A DNA stretch of 64,000 nucleotides from an uncultured Vibrio sp. (GTDB lineage: Bacteria; Pseudomonadota; Gammaproteobacteria; Enterobacterales; Vibrionaceae), in contig NZ_OY776223.1 of assembly GCF_963675395.1 (NCBI RefSeq), forward strand, positions 2,914,001 to 2,978,000, in the 5' to 3' direction. Positions 36,948 to 45,620 of the stretch are shown here, in pieces (position 1 is the first letter of the stretch; each line of letters begins with the position of its first letter). The position numbers and the translations under genes are program-made. Below the pieces are notes generated by a model that had not been told where the DNA came from, ran no database searches, and saw only the letters and a list, made by a program, of their open reading frames with translations.

Positions 36948-38774
36948 ATGACCCTTCCTTTCATTTTCCACAGTCAGACGTTGGATGGACTTTCTTTCGA
37001 CCAAGAAACCATCACGGTCAAGCTTAAGACGGCAAACCTCGACTTTGATTGTGTCTCTGTCCGCTCTGAGCCAGACAACGAAGAGTATCTGACCGAAATG
37101 CATCCAGCGGGTACTTCAGGAGAACTTAGATTCTGGCAAGCAACCTTTGCCCCGAATAAAGACAGAGATGTCACGCACTACGTGTTTAAGTTAGTTCAGG
37201 GAGCACAACAGTTTTGGCTGGATGGGCGTGGCGTGCAAAAGCGGATGCCGCCGAAAGAATTTCACTTTAAATTGAATGTGAACAACCAGCCACCATCTTG
37301 GGTGCAAAAGCAGGTCTTTTACCAGATCTTCCCCGATCGTTTTGCCACGAGTCGGGATGAACCAGCGATTCGACAAGCCTATGCCGAACACAACCCTGAA
37401 GCGATAGTTAAGCCATGGGGAGACACTGTTGGTGATCATCAAAATACCGGAGCTAAAGAGTTCTTCGGTGGAGATTTAAAAGGTGTCGAGCAAAAGCTGG
37501 ATTATCTTGAAAATCTCGGCGTTACTGCTTTGTATTTCAACCCGGTTTTCTGTTCTCCGAGCAACCATAAATACGATACTACTGACTATTTAACCATTGA
37601 TCCTATGCTCGGTAGTAACGAACAGTTCGCTGAATTGTGCGACAAGATACGTGCTAAGCAGATGAAAATAGTTTTGGATGCGGTATTCAATCACACTTCG
37701 GTTCACCACCCTTGGTTCGATGTGAAAATGGAAGGGGATGGGGCATACAGCAATCCGAACTCGAAGTATCGTAACTACTATTTTTTTGCAGGTGACAGCA
37801 ATAACTACATTGGCTGGAAAGGCATCAGCAGTTTACCGGTGTTGAACTTCGAAAATGAAGCGGTTCGGGATTACATTTATCAAAGTGAAGACGCGGTCAT
37901 CAAACACTGGTTAAAAGCCCCTTACTCAGTGGATGGCTGGCGATTTGATGTTATTCATATGCTCGGGGAAGGAGAAGGGGCGAGAAATAACGCTCGCTAC
38001 GTCGAAGCGTTCCGTAAAGCAACCAAGTCCGTTAACCCTAATGCGTATGTACTTGGTGAACATTTTTTTGAAGCAACTCAGTGGCTACAAGGTGATCAAG
38101 AAGATGGTGCCATGAATTATTATGGTTTTGCGCATCCGGTAAGAGCATTTATTGCTCATCAAGACATCATGTATGACCCGATCCAGATCGATGCCATTGA
38201 GTTCAAAGATTGGTTAGATGAGGCGAGAGCGAAGATACCATTTGCGAACCAGTTGGTACAACTCAACCAACTTGATAGCCATGATACGGCACGATTTCTC
38301 ACTCTCGTGGGTGGTAGCGAAGAAAAAATGCACATTGCCCTGATGCTATTAATGACTTATGTCGGCACGCCTTGTCTCTATTATGGCAGTGAAGTTGGGC
38401 TGGAAGGCGAATTAGACCCAGATAACCGACGCTGTTTTCCTTGGCATGAAGTGGATAAATCACAATGGTTGGATGTTTATCGTTATTGGATAGACATTCG
38501 TAAAACATTCAAATGCCTGCAATCCGGCAGCATTCAATGGTTATATTGTGGTCAAGATGCGCTGGCGTATGTTAGGCAGTTGGAAGAAGAGGCGGTCGTT
38601 GTTGCCATCAACACCAGTCATCAAGCAATCAAGATTGATCTACCACTATGGCAATTGGGACTAAGTGTAAAAAGTTTGCATAACTTGCTGGATTGCGATG
38701 AAGTTATTGATTATGAAATTGATGTTTGTGTAAGTCTTGAAGGGCAGAGCGGTAAAGTATGGATAGTGAAGTGA
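36948..38774 (+). CDS. malZ: Maltodextrin glucosidase (MalZ-like, GH13)
   Basis: Cytoplasmic alpha-amylase-family hydrolase of 608 residues that removes glucose from maltodextrins. It follows E. coli MalZ (604 residues) closely: QIFYQIFPDRFA-type segment near residue 120, FFGGDLKGVEQKLDYL near 168, DAVFNH near 244, GWRFDVIHMLGE (nucleophile Asp, about 330-341), GEHF (acid Glu, near 365), and NQLDSHDTARF near 441. The ATG at 36948 is chosen; upstream in-frame codons run through the inverted repeat. No signal peptide. The final 100 residues are the usual beta-sandwich tail. Confidence 0.92.
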   Translation: MTLPFIFHSQTLDGLSFDQETITVKLKTANLDFDCVSVRSEPDNEEYLTEMHPAGTSGELRFWQATFAPNKDRDVTHYVFKLVQGAQQFWLDGRGVQKRMPPKEFHFKLNVNNQPPSWVQKQVFYQIFPDRFATSRDEPAIRQAYAEHNPEAIVKPWGDTVGDHQNTGAKEFFGGDLKGVEQKLDYLENLGVTALYFNPVFCSPSNHKYDTTDYLTIDPMLGSNEQFAELCDKIRAKQMKIVLDAVFNHTSVHHPWFDVKMEGDGAYSNPNSKYRNYYFFAGDSNNYIGWKGISSLPVLNFENEAVRDYIYQSEDAVIKHWLKAPYSVDGWRFDVIHMLGEGEGARNNARYVEAFRKATKSVNPNAYVLGEHFFEATQWLQGDQEDGAMNYYGFAHPVRAFIAHQDIMYDPIQIDAIEFKDWLDEARAKIPFANQLVQLNQLDSHDTARFLTLVGGSEEKMHIALMLLMTYVGTPCLYYGSEVGLEGELDPDNRRCFPWHEVDKSQWLDVYRYWIDIRKTFKCLQSGSIQWLYCGQDALAYVRQLEEEAVVVAINTSHQAIKIDLPLWQLGLSVKSLHNLLDCDEVIDYEIDVCVSLEGQSGKVWIVK

Positions 38775-38929
38775 TCGTGTAGTTTATAAATTCTCTCGCT
38801 TCATTAAGTCTTCACTATGAGCAATCGGAAGCCAGTGACCATTTTGACTCATGCTATTATGGCTTCAGCTATTGTACTAAAGGCGCAAATCCGGTGTTGA
38901 AAGATGTTGTTATTTATATGAAAGAGGGC

Positions 38930-38963
38930 CGTGCTGCATTTGGCATTATACAAATGCAGCACA
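38930..38963. terminator. Palindrome between malZ and dusC
   Basis: GTGCTGCATTTG and CAAATGCAGCAC form a perfect 12-base stem with an 8-base loop. It lies between convergent genes but without a clear T-run on either side, so it may be a weak terminator. Confidence 0.55.
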
Positions 38964-38977
38964 TAGATAAGTCATGA

Positions 38978-39946
38978 TTAAGCCACTTGTAACTTTCCTG
39001 ACACCAATTCATCGCGATATCGTTGAATATGTTCAACGATGGGTGCGGCTTTATTAAAGGTGCGGATTTCACGGAACAAATCTTGTGCTTCTGGGTAAGA
39101 TTGACGCAAATAAGCGAACCATTGTTTAACTCGGTTCGGGTAGTACAGCCCTTTGTCGCCTTTCATTTCGAACTTAGAGTAGTAAATCAGCAATTCAACT
39201 ACTTCCGGCCAAGACATAGGCTGGTGGTTGTGTTTGACCATATTGCCTAAATTTGGAATATTAAATGCGCCTCGGCAAACCATCAGGGAATCAACACCTG
39301 TGGTTTCAATGCAGCGTTGACCGTCTTCGTGGTTCCAGATTTCCCCATTAGCAATTAAAGGAATAGAGAATCGCTCGCGGATCTTCGTAATGTATTCCCA
39401 TTTGATCTCCGATGCTTTATAGCCGCCTTGCTTTGTGCGAGCGTGGACCGTCAGTTCATTTGCACCGGCCGACTGGATCGCATCGACAATTTCAAAGCAG
39501 TCTTCAGGGTTTTCCCAACCCAGGCGGATTTTCGCGCTAACCGGGATGTTTTCAGGAACCGCATCACGGCATGCTTTTACGACTTGGTGAATCAACTCTG
39601 GATGTTGAAGAAGTGCTGCGCCACCTTTACTTTTGTTCACCATTTTTGCAGGGCAGCCAAAGTTGATATCGATACCACGAGCGCCAAGCTCAGCAGCTTT
39701 GATAGCGTTCTCGGCCATCCAGTTTGGTTCTTGACCCAACAGTTGAACATGTACTGGTACACCAGATGCAGTTTGAGATCCTTGCAGAAGCTCCGGACAC
39801 AAGCGATGGAATACGTGATCCGGTAATAGCTGATCGATAACTCGAACGAATTCAGTAACGCAGAGATCATACTCGTTTATTTCGGTCAAAATTTGGCGCA
39901 TCAAATGGTCTAAAACGCCTTCCATTGGGCCTAATACAACTCGCAT
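38978..39946 (-). CDS. dusC: tRNA-dihydrouridine(16) synthase
   Basis: Flavoenzyme that reduces uridine in tRNA D-loops; the DusC subgroup acts at U16. It has 322 residues. The FMN-binding barrel starts VVLGPMEGVLD. The catalytic Cys98 is in NFGCPAKMVNKSKGGAAL, and VHARTKQGGY lies near residue 166. The small size and the C-terminal helical domain fit DusC rather than DusA or DusB. Confidence 0.92.
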   Translation of the reverse strand: MRVVLGPMEGVLDHLMRQILTEINEYDLCVTEFVRVIDQLLPDHVFHRLCPELLQGSQTASGVPVHVQLLGQEPNWMAENAIKAAELGARGIDINFGCPAKMVNKSKGGAALLQHPELIHQVVKACRDAVPENIPVSAKIRLGWENPEDCFEIVDAIQSAGANELTVHARTKQGGYKASEIKWEYITKIRERFSIPLIANGEIWNHEDGQRCIETTGVDSLMVCRGAFNIPNLGNMVKHNHQPMSWPEVVELLIYYSKFEMKGDKGLYYPNRVKQWFAYLRQSYPEAQDLFREIRTFNKAAPIVEHIQRYRDELVSGKLQVA

Positions 39947-40115
39947 AGTTTGCCTAGTACAGTTTGGTGAGAAAAGGAGGGCGATTGTAGCGATGTAAGC
40001 CTAGTTTGTCATTAAAAGACTCGAAGCGCGCAAACTTATCAAACCGGTATGCCGAGGTTACTTGAGTTAAAGCTCTGGGGTATAATGCCGACAAATTTAT
40101 GGGAAACCAGATGTC

Positions 40116-40724
40116 ATGCAATATACATTGATTGAAAAGGGTGAGGTTCAACTAGATGAATCTTCACTGTTTATTGAAGGGGCTGTGTTAGCTGCAAACC
40201 TGACCACTAAGCCCTTGGCACCAGAGACTTGGTTAGAGCCGCTACTAGGCGCTGACTTTAAAGCCATTCAACCTGTGGTTGAAGAGCAGATTCACAAGCA
40301 GCACAACCGCATTCTGTGTAACGAGTATTCAGTACTTGCTCTTACAGACAATAATCCCGAACAACTGGCTGATTTCTCGGAAGGATTCATGTCGGTTTGG
40401 CCGATGATTGAAGAACAGTGGCAAGATACCGAGCTCAATGACGGTTTACAGCGCATGCTGCAAGCTTTGCTCACGACGATGATGCTAGCGATCGATGAAT
40501 CTACGACTCAACAACACATGCGTGATGCGGGTATTGAAAACCCGCCGACACTGAGTGATTTGATTGATCAACTTGACTTGATGATCAGTGAGGCGGCATT
40601 GGGTGCAGACGAGCTCATGGTTGGGAACAAAGCAAAGAGTCTCAATCCATTTAAAGGTGTGGGTCGTAACGATCCTTGCCCATGTGAAAGTGGCAAAAAA
40701 TTCAAGCAGTGTTGTGGTAAGTAA
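40116..40724 (+). CDS. YecA-family (UPF0149) protein with C-terminal SEC-C zinc motif
   Basis: Soluble acidic protein of 202 residues. The N-terminal two thirds match the helical YecA/UPF0149 domain (ADFSEGFMSVWPMI near residue 88). The last 20 residues, GRNDPCPCESGKKFKQCCGK, form a SEC-C zinc-binding motif like that at the end of SecA. Function is not established; a link to translation or ribosome interaction has been discussed for SEC-C proteins. Confidence 0.8.
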   Translation: MQYTLIEKGEVQLDESSLFIEGAVLAANLTTKPLAPETWLEPLLGADFKAIQPVVEEQIHKQHNRILCNEYSVLALTDNNPEQLADFSEGFMSVWPMIEEQWQDTELNDGLQRMLQALLTTMMLAIDESTTQQHMRDAGIENPPTLSDLIDQLDLMISEAALGADELMVGNKAKSLNPFKGVGRNDPCPCESGKKFKQCCGK

Positions 40725-40756
40725 TCAGGTTGCTCTGATTTAATACCGTAGATTAA

Positions 40757-40782
40757 CAAAGCCGACCACGAGGTCGGCTTTG
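40757..40782. terminator. Bidirectional terminator between SEC-C gene and dsbB
   Basis: CAAAGCCGACC pairs perfectly with GGTCGGCTTTG around an ACGA loop, between convergent genes. AT-rich flanks. Confidence 0.85.
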
Positions 40783-40802
40783 TCGTTATTTGGGTTTATG
40801 TT

Positions 40803-41339
40803 TTAAAGAATTGGGTTCTTACGTCTTGCTGGGAAAAACTGAGCAATCACGACCAGAGCGAGAAAGACCAGATTACCTGCAAAAATAACTGCTAACCATT
40901 GTGGCATGGATAGCGTTAAGAACTGCCACACAATCTCGGAGCAATCTCCATAGGCTTCAAACATCCAAGGCGCCCACTGGTTCAACGGTGCCCAGCTTGG
41001 GAACGTCACGAATACATCACAGGTCGCAAATGGCGATGGATTGAACTGATAATCGACGTGCTGTAGCGCAAGCAGCAAGCCTTTGTAGGCGCTAAGACCC
41101 CAAGTGATCAAACCCAGCCAGCGGAAGAGTGGGTTGCTAGGTGATATAAAGCCGATTATTGCGGCTCCACCAATTCCCAACATCGCTACTCGCTCGTAAA
41201 TACACATCACACACGGAGCCAACATCATGACATGTTGAAAGTAGAGGGCACATGCTTCAAAGAAAACGATAAACAAGAGAAGAAGCAGCCAAGATAAGCG
41301 TCCTTTGGAAAACTGGTTTAGTGATCTAAAAATATTCAC
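40803..41339 (-). CDS. dsbB: Disulfide bond formation protein B
   Basis: Inner-membrane protein of 178 residues that reoxidises periplasmic DsbA and passes electrons to quinone. It has four membrane helices. The first redox pair is Cys43-X2-Cys46 (APCVMC) and the second pair Cys107/Cys133, both in periplasmic loops. It lies downstream of nhaB, separated by a terminator. Confidence 0.96.
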   Translation of the reverse strand: MNIFRSLNQFSKGRLSWLLLLLFIVFFEACALYFQHVMMLAPCVMCIYERVAMLGIGGAAIIGFISPSNPLFRWLGLITWGLSAYKGLLLALQHVDYQFNPSPFATCDVFVTFPSWAPLNQWAPWMFEAYGDCSEIVWQFLTLSMPQWLAVIFAGNLVFLALVVIAQFFPARRKNPIL

Positions 41340-41363
41340 GGTTTTAATCCTGTCTGAAAATAG

Positions 41364-41391
41364 AAAAAGCTCTGATTACTCAGAGCTTTTT
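41364..41391 (-). terminator. Terminator of nhaB
   Basis: AAAAAGCTCTGA pairs with TCAGAGCTTTTT, a perfect 12-base stem with a TTAC loop. It is about 70 bases after nhaB on the minus strand and has a T-containing tail. Confidence 0.85.
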
Positions 41392-41457
41392 ATCGTGTAT
41401 AAGTTTCTTAATCAACTTAAATATTAGGACATGTTAACCCCAGAAGGCTAACATTCC

Positions 41458-43044
41458 TTAGTGCCCGCCTGAAACTACTGGGGTTAAATCACCACTGTGC
41501 ATTGTGATCCAACCAGAATCGTAGAAAGACGCGGTTGCTGGTTCTAAGAAGTACATAATTCCCATCAGACCTACAATCGCTAATACAACAGTGTATGGCA
41601 ACGCCATGATAACCATTCGACCATAAGATAGACGAATTAGCGGTGCGAGTGCTGATGTTAGTAGGAACAGAAACGCTGCTTGTCCGTTTGGAGTGGCGAC
41701 TGAAGGTAAGTTTGTACCGGTATTGATAGCCACTGCTAGCAAATCAAACTGCTCACGGGTAATCAAGCCTTCAATGAGAGCGGTTTTTACTTCGTTAATG
41801 TAAACCGTTCCGACAAATACGTTGTCCGAAACCATGGATAGTAAGCCGTTGGCGACATAGAACAGAGCGAGCTGTGTCCCTTTGTCTTCTACAGCAAGTA
41901 CGGCATCAATAACGGGTTTAAATAGCTGTTGGTCGATGATGACGGCAACGATAGAGAAGAACACCGCAAGTAGGGAGGTAAAAGGTAGAGCTTCTTCAAA
42001 CGCTTTACCCATCGAGTGCTCATCAATAACACCAGTAAACGAGGTCGCAAGAATAATCACCGACAGACCAATCAGACCAACTGCCGCTAAGTGTAATGCG
42101 AGAGCTGCAATTAGCCATACTGCGATAAAGCCCTGCACCCACAGCTTCGCCACGTCTTGATTTGTCCGTGTTTTACGCTCTTCGCGGTCAAAGTCGACAA
42201 GAATTTGGCGAACGTTGTTGGGCAGTGGTGAGCCGTAACCAAAGACTTTTAGCTTTTCTACCAATGCACAAGTAATCAAGCCACAGAATAGAACAGGTAA
42301 CGTAACGGGTGACATTCGAATTAGGAATTCGCCGAAAAACCAACCAGCCTGATCGGCAATGATAAGGTTTTGAGGCTCACCAACCATCGTTGTCACGCCG
42401 CCTAGCGCAGTACCCACACCTGCGTGCATCAGCAATGAACGTAAAAATGCGCGGTAGTTTTCTAAGTCATCACGAGTCAGCTCGGTGATGGTATCGTCTT
42501 GTGTATGGTCATGGTCGCCAATAGGGTTACCTGATGCCACTTTGTGGTAAATCGAGTAGAAACCCACGGCAACGCTGATAACAACGGCGATAACGGTTAG
42601 TGCATCCAAGAACGCGGACAAAAACGCTGCAGCAAAACAGAATGCAAGAGACAGCAACGTTTTAGAGCGAATGCCAAGTAATATTTTGGTGAAAATAAAC
42701 AGTAGAAGGTGTTTCATGAAGTAGATGCCAGCAACCATGAATATTAGTAGTAGCAGTACTTCAATATTCGCTACCAATTCATGCTTCACTTGTGCAGGGC
42801 TAGTCATCCCAATTGCTATGGCTTCTATTGCGAGTAAACCACCTGGCTGTAATGGATAGCATTTTAATGCCATTGCTAGTGTGAAAATAAATTCTGCGAC
42901 CAGCAACCAGCCAGCGACAAATGGACTGATAAAAAAGAATACAAGAGGGTTAATTATTAAGAAGGCTATAATGGCAACTTTGTACCAATCAGGCGCTTTA
43001 CCGAGAAAGTTCTTGATAAAAGCATTTCCGAGCGATATCGGCAT
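41458..43044 (-). CDS. nhaB: Na+/H+ antiporter NhaB
   Basis: Electrogenic sodium/proton antiporter of 528 residues with about 12 membrane segments, important for Na+ tolerance and pH homeostasis in vibrios. The start at 43044 ([22 protein letters not shown]) matches NhaB proteins; an ATG 17 codons upstream is not conserved. Segments such as [20 protein letters not shown] (about 232-251) and [20 protein letters not shown] (about 445-464) are family hallmarks. It diverges from fadR, as in E. coli. Confidence 0.95.
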   Translation of the reverse strand: MPISLGNAFIKNFLGKAPDWYKVAIIAFLIINPLVFFFISPFVAGWLLVAEFIFTLAMALKCYPLQPGGLLAIEAIAIGMTSPAQVKHELVANIEVLLLLIFMVAGIYFMKHLLLFIFTKILLGIRSKTLLSLAFCFAAAFLSAFLDALTVIAVVISVAVGFYSIYHKVASGNPIGDHDHTQDDTITELTRDDLENYRAFLRSLLMHAGVGTALGGVTTMVGEPQNLIIADQAGWFFGEFLIRMSPVTLPVLFCGLITCALVEKLKVFGYGSPLPNNVRQILVDFDREERKTRTNQDVAKLWVQGFIAVWLIAALALHLAAVGLIGLSVIILATSFTGVIDEHSMGKAFEEALPFTSLLAVFFSIVAVIIDQQLFKPVIDAVLAVEDKGTQLALFYVANGLLSMVSDNVFVGTVYINEVKTALIEGLITREQFDLLAVAINTGTNLPSVATPNGQAAFLFLLTSALAPLIRLSYGRMVIMALPYTVVLAIVGLMGIMYFLEPATASFYDSGWITMHSGDLTPVVSGGH

Positions 43045-43682
43045 GATAAATCTCTTTATAATAAATTTATGAATAGACACTACAAAATAGTGCATAAGTA
43101 CTTGTTTGTATGACTTATTAGCTAGTCTTTTAAAACAGTAACTTAGTAAAACAACAATCCTTTGTTTTATTGTAGTCTTGCCAAGTTACTTCCTTTGAAC
43201 TTAAGCACCGCTCCATTTTCGACCGCAAACTCTACACGCAGGTTTTTATTAGTCAATAACTAAGCGTAAGGCTTCTGACTTAAACAACTTTTTATGTAAA
43301 CACGCGTTCGAACGTGCGGTATTATATCATGAAAGTTTTAGAAAACTCCTTTTGGAATTCTAAATGATGACTAGATACGAAAAAATATAATTTAACTCAG
43401 AAATTTATTGAGTGTAGACAAATTAATTTTTCATATTTTAAATATGAAAGTGTGACCAAAGTTTCGTTATTTTTCCGGAAATTATGGTGACGCTTTTAAA
43501 GTAAAATGCTGGTTTTGATTGTTAGGCATAGGTTATTAGTGATTCATTATGGAGATTCCTTGTAGAGCTTTTGCTCTATCTGTGGGCGTTTCAAATATTG
43601 TCCGTTAGTTTTCTCAAACCGTTAACTAGTGGTATGATGAGTAGTATCGACCCTCAAAAATCAATATTGGATAAAACGTAGA
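43045..43682. other. Long intergenic region between nhaB and fadR
   Basis: 638 bases with no credible gene. It is AT-rich and contains a perfect 21-base palindrome at 43429-43449 and a CGTTCGAACG palindrome near 43306. Promoters of both genes should be here; a TATGAT about 50 bases before fadR is a possible -10. Confidence 0.6.
43429..43449. promoter_or_regulatory. Perfect 21-base palindrome, candidate operator
   Basis: TTTCATATTT, one T, AAATATGAAA. Perfect symmetry over 10 bases on each side, placed about 235 bases upstream of fadR and 385 upstream of nhaB. No regulator can be assigned from sequence. Confidence 0.5.
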
Positions 43683-44522
43683 ATGGTCATAAAGGCGAAA
43701 AGCCCTGCAGGATTTGCAGAAAAGTACATTATCGAGAGCATTTGGAACGGCCGTTTTCCTCCAGGCTCAATTTTACCTGCTGAGCGTGAGCTGTCTGAAC
43801 TGATTGGTGTTACGCGTACGACGTTGCGTGAAGTTCTTCAACGATTAGCGCGTGATGGATGGTTGACCATTCAGCATGGCAAACCAACAAAAGTAAACCA
43901 GTTCATGGAGACATCAGGTCTGCATATTTTGGATACTTTGATGACATTAGATGTTGATAATGCGACGAATATTGTCGAAGATTTGCTTGCTGCACGTACG
44001 AACATCAGTCCAATCTTCATGCGCTATGCGTTCAAAGTAAATAAAGAAAGCTCTGAGCGAACCATCAAGAACGTGATTGAGTCTTGTGAAGCGCTTATTA
44101 ATGCTACCTCTTGGGATGAGTTTATTGCTTCTTCTCCGTACGCAGAGAAAGTACTGCAAAACGTTAAAGAGGAGAACGAAAAAGACGAAGCGAAGCGACA
44201 AGAAATTCTTATCGCTAAAACGTTCAACTTTTACGATTACATGCTGTTCCAACGTTTAGCATTCCATTCTGGCAACCAGATTTACGGTCTTATCTTTAAC
44301 GGATTGAAAAAGCTGTATGACCGTGTCGGTAGCTACTACTTCTCAAATCCGGCTTCTCGCGAGTTGGCGTTGAAATTCTACCGTCAGCTTCTGGAAACGT
44401 GTGAAAATGCGGAGCGTGATCAGCTTCCTGTTGTTATTCGTCACTACGGTATAGAGAGCGCGTTGATCTGGAACGAAATGAAGAAGCAGTTACCAACTAG
44501 CTTTACCGAAGATGATAGCTAA
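43683..44522 (+). CDS. fadR: Fatty acid metabolism regulator FadR
   Basis: GntR-family regulator that represses fatty acid degradation and activates unsaturated fatty acid synthesis, released from DNA by acyl-CoA. The N-terminal winged helix ([40 protein letters not shown]) is almost identical to E. coli. At 279 residues it exceeds E. coli FadR (239) by about 40, through a charged insertion at roughly 138-178 rich in Glu and Lys. Such an insertion is known in vibrios, where it creates a second acyl-CoA site. Confidence 0.96.
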   Translation: MVIKAKSPAGFAEKYIIESIWNGRFPPGSILPAERELSELIGVTRTTLREVLQRLARDGWLTIQHGKPTKVNQFMETSGLHILDTLMTLDVDNATNIVEDLLAARTNISPIFMRYAFKVNKESSERTIKNVIESCEALINATSWDEFIASSPYAEKVLQNVKEENEKDEAKRQEILIAKTFNFYDYMLFQRLAFHSGNQIYGLIFNGLKKLYDRVGSYYFSNPASRELALKFYRQLLETCENAERDQLPVVIRHYGIESALIWNEMKKQLPTSFTEDDS

Positions 44523-44547
44523 GTTTTAATACTTACTCATGGTTCTG

Positions 44548-44577
44548 AAAAGCCGCAGACTTAGTCTGCGGTTTTTT
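44548..44577 (+). terminator. Terminator of fadR
   Basis: CCGCAGAC pairs with GTCTGCGG, flanked by AAAAG and TTTTTT, with a TTA loop. A strong rho-independent form between fadR and the convergent unknown gene. Confidence 0.88.
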
Positions 44578-44602
44578 ATTGTCTTCTTTTCAGTGGTGTC
44601 GA

Positions 44603-45409
44603 TTATGCTAGTGTGAGTCTGGGAAGAGGTAAGTAAAGTTCTTCAACTATCGTTGAAAGTACATGGTCGTACGTATTAAAAATAGTCAACGATAAATCCG
44701 AGGTAATATTGTATAGCTCCTCTTCGGTCAGCCCTGTGACTCTGCCTTCAACGTAGTCGTGTAGTGCCTGTATCGAGCGCACTGCAACTGGCGAAGCGAT
44801 ACTGAGTGGGGCGATGACGGCCAATTGATTGAGCTTACGAAGCATAATGGCTGCTGTGTTCTTTAAACGTTCCTGATCGTACTCATCATCAAAGTCTCTG
44901 ATGCAAATACGTAGCTGAGTGAGTGTCTCTAGATTGTCTATGATGGCCTGCCAGTTCATATGGTATTCGTCATGCAGTTCATCTCTTTGTTCGATAGCTA
45001 GCCAAGCGATGGTAACCTCATCCATTAAAAACAGGCAGTGACGGATTAGCTTACCATGTTCCATCTGATTACGAGCCACACTTTTGTCTTTCCACTGTTC
45101 CAGCATTTTGCTTACATTTATCTGTAAGACTCGATACATAGGCTTGTTTTCTGAACGTGATGATTCCACGAGAAGATGTAATTTCTGCGTCAAAACCTGA
45201 TTGATCTCCTCTATTTCTTGTGCTTTATTTTTTTTGAATTGAATAGAGTAGTGTGTCGCGGCACGGTGACGACGAAGTAGGTGCACTACATCACGTAGTA
45301 GAGTGAGTAACTGATATTTACTCGCATGCTGTTGCTCTCGTTTTGATGAGAGGTGGTAAATACCAGCAAGAATTACTATAGACAGTAATGTCGAAATCAA
45401 AACAAACAT
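44603..45409 (-). CDS. Membrane-anchored protein of unknown function
   Basis: 268 residues. A single N-terminal membrane helix (about 3-20) is followed by a soluble, largely helical region rich in His, Arg, Leu and Glu. The helical pattern resembles the NIT-type nitrate/nitrite sensing or four-helix sensor domains (LRDVVHLLRRHRAATHYS near residue 40), but this is only a resemblance. No kinase, GGDEF or HAMP domain follows, so if it is a sensor it must act through a partner. It lies between fadR and metG as a single gene. I do not recognise it with confidence. Confidence 0.7.
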   Translation of the reverse strand: MFVLISTLLSIVILAGIYHLSSKREQQHASKYQLLTLLRDVVHLLRRHRAATHYSIQFKKNKAQEIEEINQVLTQKLHLLVESSRSENKPMYRVLQINVSKMLEQWKDKSVARNQMEHGKLIRHCLFLMDEVTIAWLAIEQRDELHDEYHMNWQAIIDNLETLTQLRICIRDFDDEYDQERLKNTAAIMLRKLNQLAVIAPLSIASPVAVRSIQALHDYVEGRVTGLTEEELYNITSDLSLTIFNTYDHVLSTIVEELYLPLPRLTLA

Positions 45410-45564
45410 GACTAACTCCTTGTTAGTTCTTAAGACCTAGCTAAGGTAGTCATGCAAAAATTATTCCCAACTAGTGGTGCATATAAACAGGGCTTTATAG
45501 ACCTATATTGTTATTTTTGCTCGTTTTTGGTGCGATAAATGCACAATATTGTTAAGTTGATCAA

Positions 45565-45593
45565 AAAATCCCCACCTGTTTGGCGGGGATTTT
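45565..45593 (-). terminator. Terminator of metG
   Basis: AAAATCCCC-A-CC pairs with GG-C-GGGGATTTT. On the minus strand it sits just after metG and finishes in a T-rich run. Confidence 0.83.
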
Positions 45594-45620
45594 ATCAAGG
45601 TAATTAGCTGTAACTAATGA

